Below, one piece after another: positions 4,838-7,542 of a stretch of DNA of 7,542 nucleotides. The notes under the pieces were generated by a model. The model did no database searches and was not told the origin of the DNA. It saw only the letters and a program-made list of their open reading frames with translations. The first letter of the stretch is position 1. Each line of letters starts with the position of its first letter. The stretch comes from Actinomycetes bacterium (GTDB lineage Bacteria; Actinomycetota; Actinomycetes; Actinomycetales; Cellulomonadaceae). The position numbers and the translations under genes were made by a program. The stretch is taken from assembly GCA_023389455.1 (NCBI GenBank), contig JAEWEJ010000373.1:1-7542 (forward strand). Direction: 5' to 3'.

Positions 4838-5887
4838 TTAGCCGGGGAGCCCGGCGGTCGCAGCGGCATCGGCACGCAGGGCGACCACCGTGCCCACCTC
4901 GCACGTCCAGCCCGCCGGCGCCAGCGCGCTGACGCGCCCGACGCCGTCGACGTCCACCACGACCTCGGTACGCCCGCGACGCGAGCGCAGCGCGTGCACG
5001 ACGCCCGTGACCTCGCCGTCGCCCGCGACGACGAACGCGCCCGCGGCGAGCGCGAGCACCCCGCCGACGGGCAGCAGCGCGACCCGCGCAGCGCGGGCGG
5101 CGTCGACGAGGGCCTGCACCGCGGCCGGCGCCTGCGACCCCGGCGCCGGCACGTCGACGAACGCCTCGTACCCGAGGAACCGCGCCACGTCGCGGGTCGC
5201 GGGCCGCGCCCACAGCGCGGCGGGGGTCGCGACCTGCAGCAGCCGCCCGGCCGACATGACGGCCACGCGGTCCGCGACGGCGAACGCCTCGTCCTGGTCG
5301 TGGGTCACGAACAGCGCGGTGGTCGCCGTGGCGACCAGGACGTCACGCAGGTCGTGGGCGAGGCGCTCGCGCAGGCCCCGGTCCAGGGCGGAGAGCGGCT
5401 CGTCGAGCAGCAGCAGACGGGGACGCGGTGCCAGCGACCGCGCGAGGGCGACGCGCTGCCGCTCCCCACCGGACAGCGTCCCGACGTCACGACGCTGCGT
5501 GCCCGGCAGACCGACGAGGTCCAGCAGCTCGGCCACGCGCGCGTCGCGCGCGGCCCGGTCGCGGCGCACGGACCTCGGCAGCCCGTACGCGACGTTGCCC
5601 GCCACGTCGCGGTGCGCGAAGAGCTGCCCGTCCTGGAACAGCAGCCCGAAGCCGCGGCGGTGGACCGGGACGTCGGCGACGGAGACGCCGTCCCACGCCA
5701 CGTCACCGCCGGTGAGCGGCTCGAGACCCGCGACGGCCCGCAGCAGCGAGGACTTGCCGCACCCGGAGGGTCCGAGCAGTGCCAGGACCTCGCCCGTCGG
5801 CACGGTCAGGTCGACGCCGTCGACGGCGGGGGACGCCGCCCCGGCGTACCGCACGACCACGTCCGCGACCTGCAGCCCGTCGCTCAC
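4838..5887 (-). CDS. ABC importer ATP-binding protein (ThiQ/FbpC/PotA type)
   Basis: The 349-residue ATPase of a binding-protein-dependent importer, acting on the inner face of the membrane with the permease encoded just upstream. All motifs are intact: Walker A GPSGCGKS (39-46), Q-loop Gln85 in LLFQDGQLF, signature LSGGERQRVALARSL (138-152), Walker B LLLLDE (158-163, catalytic Glu163), D-loop SALD, and H-loop His196 in FVTHD. Residues about 240-349 form a C-terminal extension with beta-rich, TOBE-like character (GEVTGVVHALRSRRGRTEVVVDVDG), as in FbpC/PotA; classical ThiQ is shorter and lacks it. GTG at 5887 is chosen because GGAGG lies six bases before it and because it overlaps the permease stop as GTGA; a GTG at 5890 is the alternative. 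The stop is TAA. The ATPase role is certain; the substrate (thiamine, ferric iron or another) is not. Confidence 0.93.
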   Translation of the reverse strand: MSDGLQVADVVVRYAGAASPAVDGVDLTVPTGEVLALLGPSGCGKSSLLRAVAGLEPLTGGDVAWDGVSVADVPVHRRGFGLLFQDGQLFAHRDVAGNVAYGLPRSVRRDRAARDARVAELLDLVGLPGTQRRDVGTLSGGERQRVALARSLAPRPRLLLLDEPLSALDRGLRERLAHDLRDVLVATATTALFVTHDQDEAFAVADRVAVMSAGRLLQVATPAALWARPATRDVARFLGYEAFVDVPAPGSQAPAAVQALVDAARAARVALLPVGGVLALAAGAFVVAGDGEVTGVVHALRSRRGRTEVVVDVDGVGRVSALAPAGWTCEVGTVVALRADAAATAGLPG

Positions 5888-7542
5888 CACGCACCTCCGA
5901 TCCCCGGGCGGCGCAGCCGCTCGCACAGCGCCACGATGCCCGCCGTGAGGGCGGCGAGCAGCACCGACGCCGCGAGCGCGGCGCCGTAGTTCTCGGCGCC
6001 GGGACGTCCCAGCAGCCGGAAGATCACGACGGGCAGCGTCGGGTCCTGCGGGCGCGCGAGGAACGACGTGGCCCCGAACTCCCCCAGCGACGCCGCGAAC
6101 GCGAACCCGAGCGCCAGCCCCACCGCGCGCAGGGCGACGGCGAGGTCGACGGTCCGCAGCACCCGCCCGGGCGCGGCACCCAGGGTCGCGGCGACCTCAC
6201 GCTGCCGGGGGTCGATCGCCCGGAGCACGGGCAGCACGGTGCGCACCACCAGCGGGACGGCGACCACGGCCTGCGCGACGGCGACCAGCAGCGGGCTGGT
6301 GCGCAGGTCGACCGGCAGCCCCAGGGGCGAGTCCATCGACACCAGGAACCCGAAACCGACCGTCACCGCGGACACCCCCAGCGGCAGCATGAACAGCGCG
6401 TCGAGCCCGGCGACGGCCCGGCGCGCGGCCCGGCGGCGCGGGCGGCGTGACACGACGAGCGCGACGAGCCCGCCGACCACCAGCGCCAGGAGCGTGGCGT
6501 CGACGGCGGTGCGCACCGACGTGCCCGCCGCCTGCCACGCGCTGACCGCCAACGTGTCCTGCGGCACCGCCAGCGCGGCGTAGTTGTCCAGGCCCCAGCC
6601 GCGCGGCGTGCGCACCGACCGCACCACCAGGTGCACGAGCGGCAGCGCGAGCAGCCCACCGACCGTCACGGCGGTGACGGCCACGGCGACGGCGTCCAGC
6701 GGCTCGCGCAGCCGCACCGGACGTGCCTCGGCCACCGCACCGCCGAGCGTCAGCGCGCGCTCGGTGCGGGCCCGTGCCCGCCCCGCGAGAGCCAGGGCGG
6801 CCACGACGACCACGAGCTGCACGACCGACAGCACCGCGGCGGCGCGCAGGTCGAGGAACTGCGTGGTCTGGATCCAGATCTCCGTCTCGACCGTCCCGTA
6901 CCGCCGTCCGCCCAGCACCAGGACGGTGCCGAACGCGGTCGCGCAGAAGAGGAAGACGAGCGAGGCGGCCGACGCGATCGCCGGGCCCAGCGCCGGCAGC
7001 GTGACCGTACGCAGCACCCGCCACGGCGACGCACCCAGGGCGCGGGCCGCCTGCTCGACGCGGGGGTCCAGCCGTTCCCACATGCCGCCGACGGTCCGCA
7101 CGACCACCGCGTAGTTGAAGAACACGAGCGCGAGCACGATCGCGGTGAACGTACCGTCCAGCCCCAGCCCGCCCAGCAGGCCGCCGTCCACGAGCAGCGA
7201 GCGGAACGCGACGCCCACGACGACGGTCGGCAGCACGAACGGGACGGTGACGAACGCCCGCAGCGCCCCGCGGCCGCGGAACCGGCAGCGGTACAGCAGG
7301 TACGCCCCGGGGACACCGAGGACGACGGCACCCAGCGTGCCGAGCGCGGCCTGGGCGAGCGTCTGGCCCACCACCCGCCAGGTGCGCGGACGGGACAGCA
7401 CGTCCGCGAACCCGGACAGGTCGAGCCGCCCGTCGGCGACGAGCCCGCGGCCGACGATCTCGGTGACCGGCCACGCGAAGAACACCGTGAGGAACAGCAG
7501 CGGGAGCGCCACCGCCGCGGCCCACCCGAGCCGCCCGAGGGC
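5884..7542 (-). CDS. Fused two-domain ABC importer permease (ThiP/FbpB type), 5' end outside the window
   Basis: An integral membrane permease with two BPD_transp_1 domains in one chain, the plan of ThiP (thiamine) and FbpB (ferric iron). The frame stays open to the right edge: the ten codons before GTG 7512 (ALGRLGWAAA) lead straight into the first helix, so 7512 is not the real start. Counting from that codon, the first EAA loop, where the ATPase docks, is EQAARALGASPWRVLRTVTLP (153-173). The second is REVAATLGAAPGRVLRTVDLA (438-458), which lacks the usual Pro. About ten to twelve hydrophobic helices are visible, for example 54-75, 86-107, 123-142, 180-200, 276-299, 337-354, 370-391, 408-430, 462-480 and 508-530. 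GGRRYGTVETEIW and SLGEFGATSFLARPQDPTLPVVIFRLLG recall ThiP. The gene overlaps the ATPase start as GTGA. A substrate-binding protein is expected upstream, off the edge. Confidence 0.9.
   Translation of the reverse strand, partial: ALGRLGWAAAVALPLLFLTVFFAWPVTEIVGRGLVADGRLDLSGFADVLSRPRTWRVVGQTLAQAALGTLGAVVLGVPGAYLLYRCRFRGRGALRAFVTVPFVLPTVVVGVAFRSLLVDGGLLGGLGLDGTFTAIVLALVFFNYAVVVRTVGGMWERLDPRVEQAARALGASPWRVLRTVTLPALGPAIASAASLVFLFCATAFGTVLVLGGRRYGTVETEIWIQTTQFLDLRAAAVLSVVQLVVVVAALALAGRARARTERALTLGGAVAEARPVRLREPLDAVAVAVTAVTVGGLLALPLVHLVVRSVRTPRGWGLDNYAALAVPQDTLAVSAWQAAGTSVRTAVDATLLALVVGGLVALVVSRRPRRRAARRAVAGLDALFMLPLGVSAVTVGFGFLVSMDSPLGLPVDLRTSPLLVAVAQAVVAVPLVVRTVLPVLRAIDPRQREVAATLGAAPGRVLRTVDLAVALRAVGLALGFAFAASLGEFGATSFLARPQDPTLPVVIFRLLGRPGAENYGAALAASVLLAALTAGIVALCERLRRPGIGGAW
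5894..5898 (-). promoter_or_regulatory. Ribosome binding site of the ABC ATPase gene
   Basis: The minus strand reads GGAGG, six bases before GTG 5887, within the last codons of the permease gene. It favours GTG 5887 over GTG 5890 and over the longer frame opening at 5926. Confidence 0.75.

Noticed and set aside
4721..5989. Long plus-strand frames (4721-5989, 4890-5948) opposite the ABC ATPase
   Set aside because: The minus strand encodes every ABC ATPase motif across this region; the plus frames show no domain.
1..7542. CRISPR array, tRNA, rRNA, insertion sequence, attachment site or phage genes
   Set aside because: No regularly spaced repeats, cloverleaf or rRNA segments, transposase or integrase motifs, or terminal inverted repeats were seen on either strand. 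Composition is uniform across the window.

Overview
The window is very GC-rich, with codons ending almost always in G or C, no tRNA or rRNA, and no mobile-element signature. This points to the chromosome of a high-GC actinobacterium. A member of the Cellulomonadaceae is my best guess from codon bias and protein style, but no single marker proves it. Coding density is high and the genes form compact, mostly overlapping pairs.

Left block (1-2105), envelope stress. A canonical Asp23/Gls24 envelope-stress protein (742 to 233, minus) overlaps by four bases a proline/alanine-rich protein that runs off the left edge (236 to 1, minus). Divergent from them is an ECF-like sigma factor (952-1656, plus). 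It is translationally coupled, by a 10-base overlap and a strong ribosome binding site, to a small protein (1647-2105) whose C-terminal half looks like a diverged Asp23 domain. The 209-bp divergent intergenic region holds a perfect TGTGA-N6-TCACA palindrome, the Crp/GlxR-type cAMP-receptor site, and a long imperfect inverted repeat. I read this block as one locus: sigma factor plus Asp23-like partner on one side, canonical Asp23 plus a second protein on the other, with a shared control region.

Middle block (2106-4029). A minus-strand protein joins a YgjV-like three-helix membrane domain to a GNAT-like soluble domain (2833 to 2156). It is divergent from a tandem-GNAT acetyltransferase (2913-4016, plus). 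Their 79-bp intergenic region carries candidate promoters placed so that both mRNAs would be leaderless.

Right block (4030-7542, all minus). A two-domain-fused ABC permease enters from the right edge. It overlaps by four bases an ABC ATPase of the ThiQ/FbpC/PotA type (5887 to 4838), followed after 61 bp by an SRPBCC/START-like protein (4776 to 4030). The transporter is a binding-protein-dependent importer, most like thiamine (ThiPQ) or ferric-iron (FbpBC) systems. The substrate-binding protein should lie just beyond the right edge.

The most interesting part is the left block: a Crp-type site at the centre of a sigma/Asp23 locus, with an Asp23-like protein in the place where an anti-sigma factor would normally be found.
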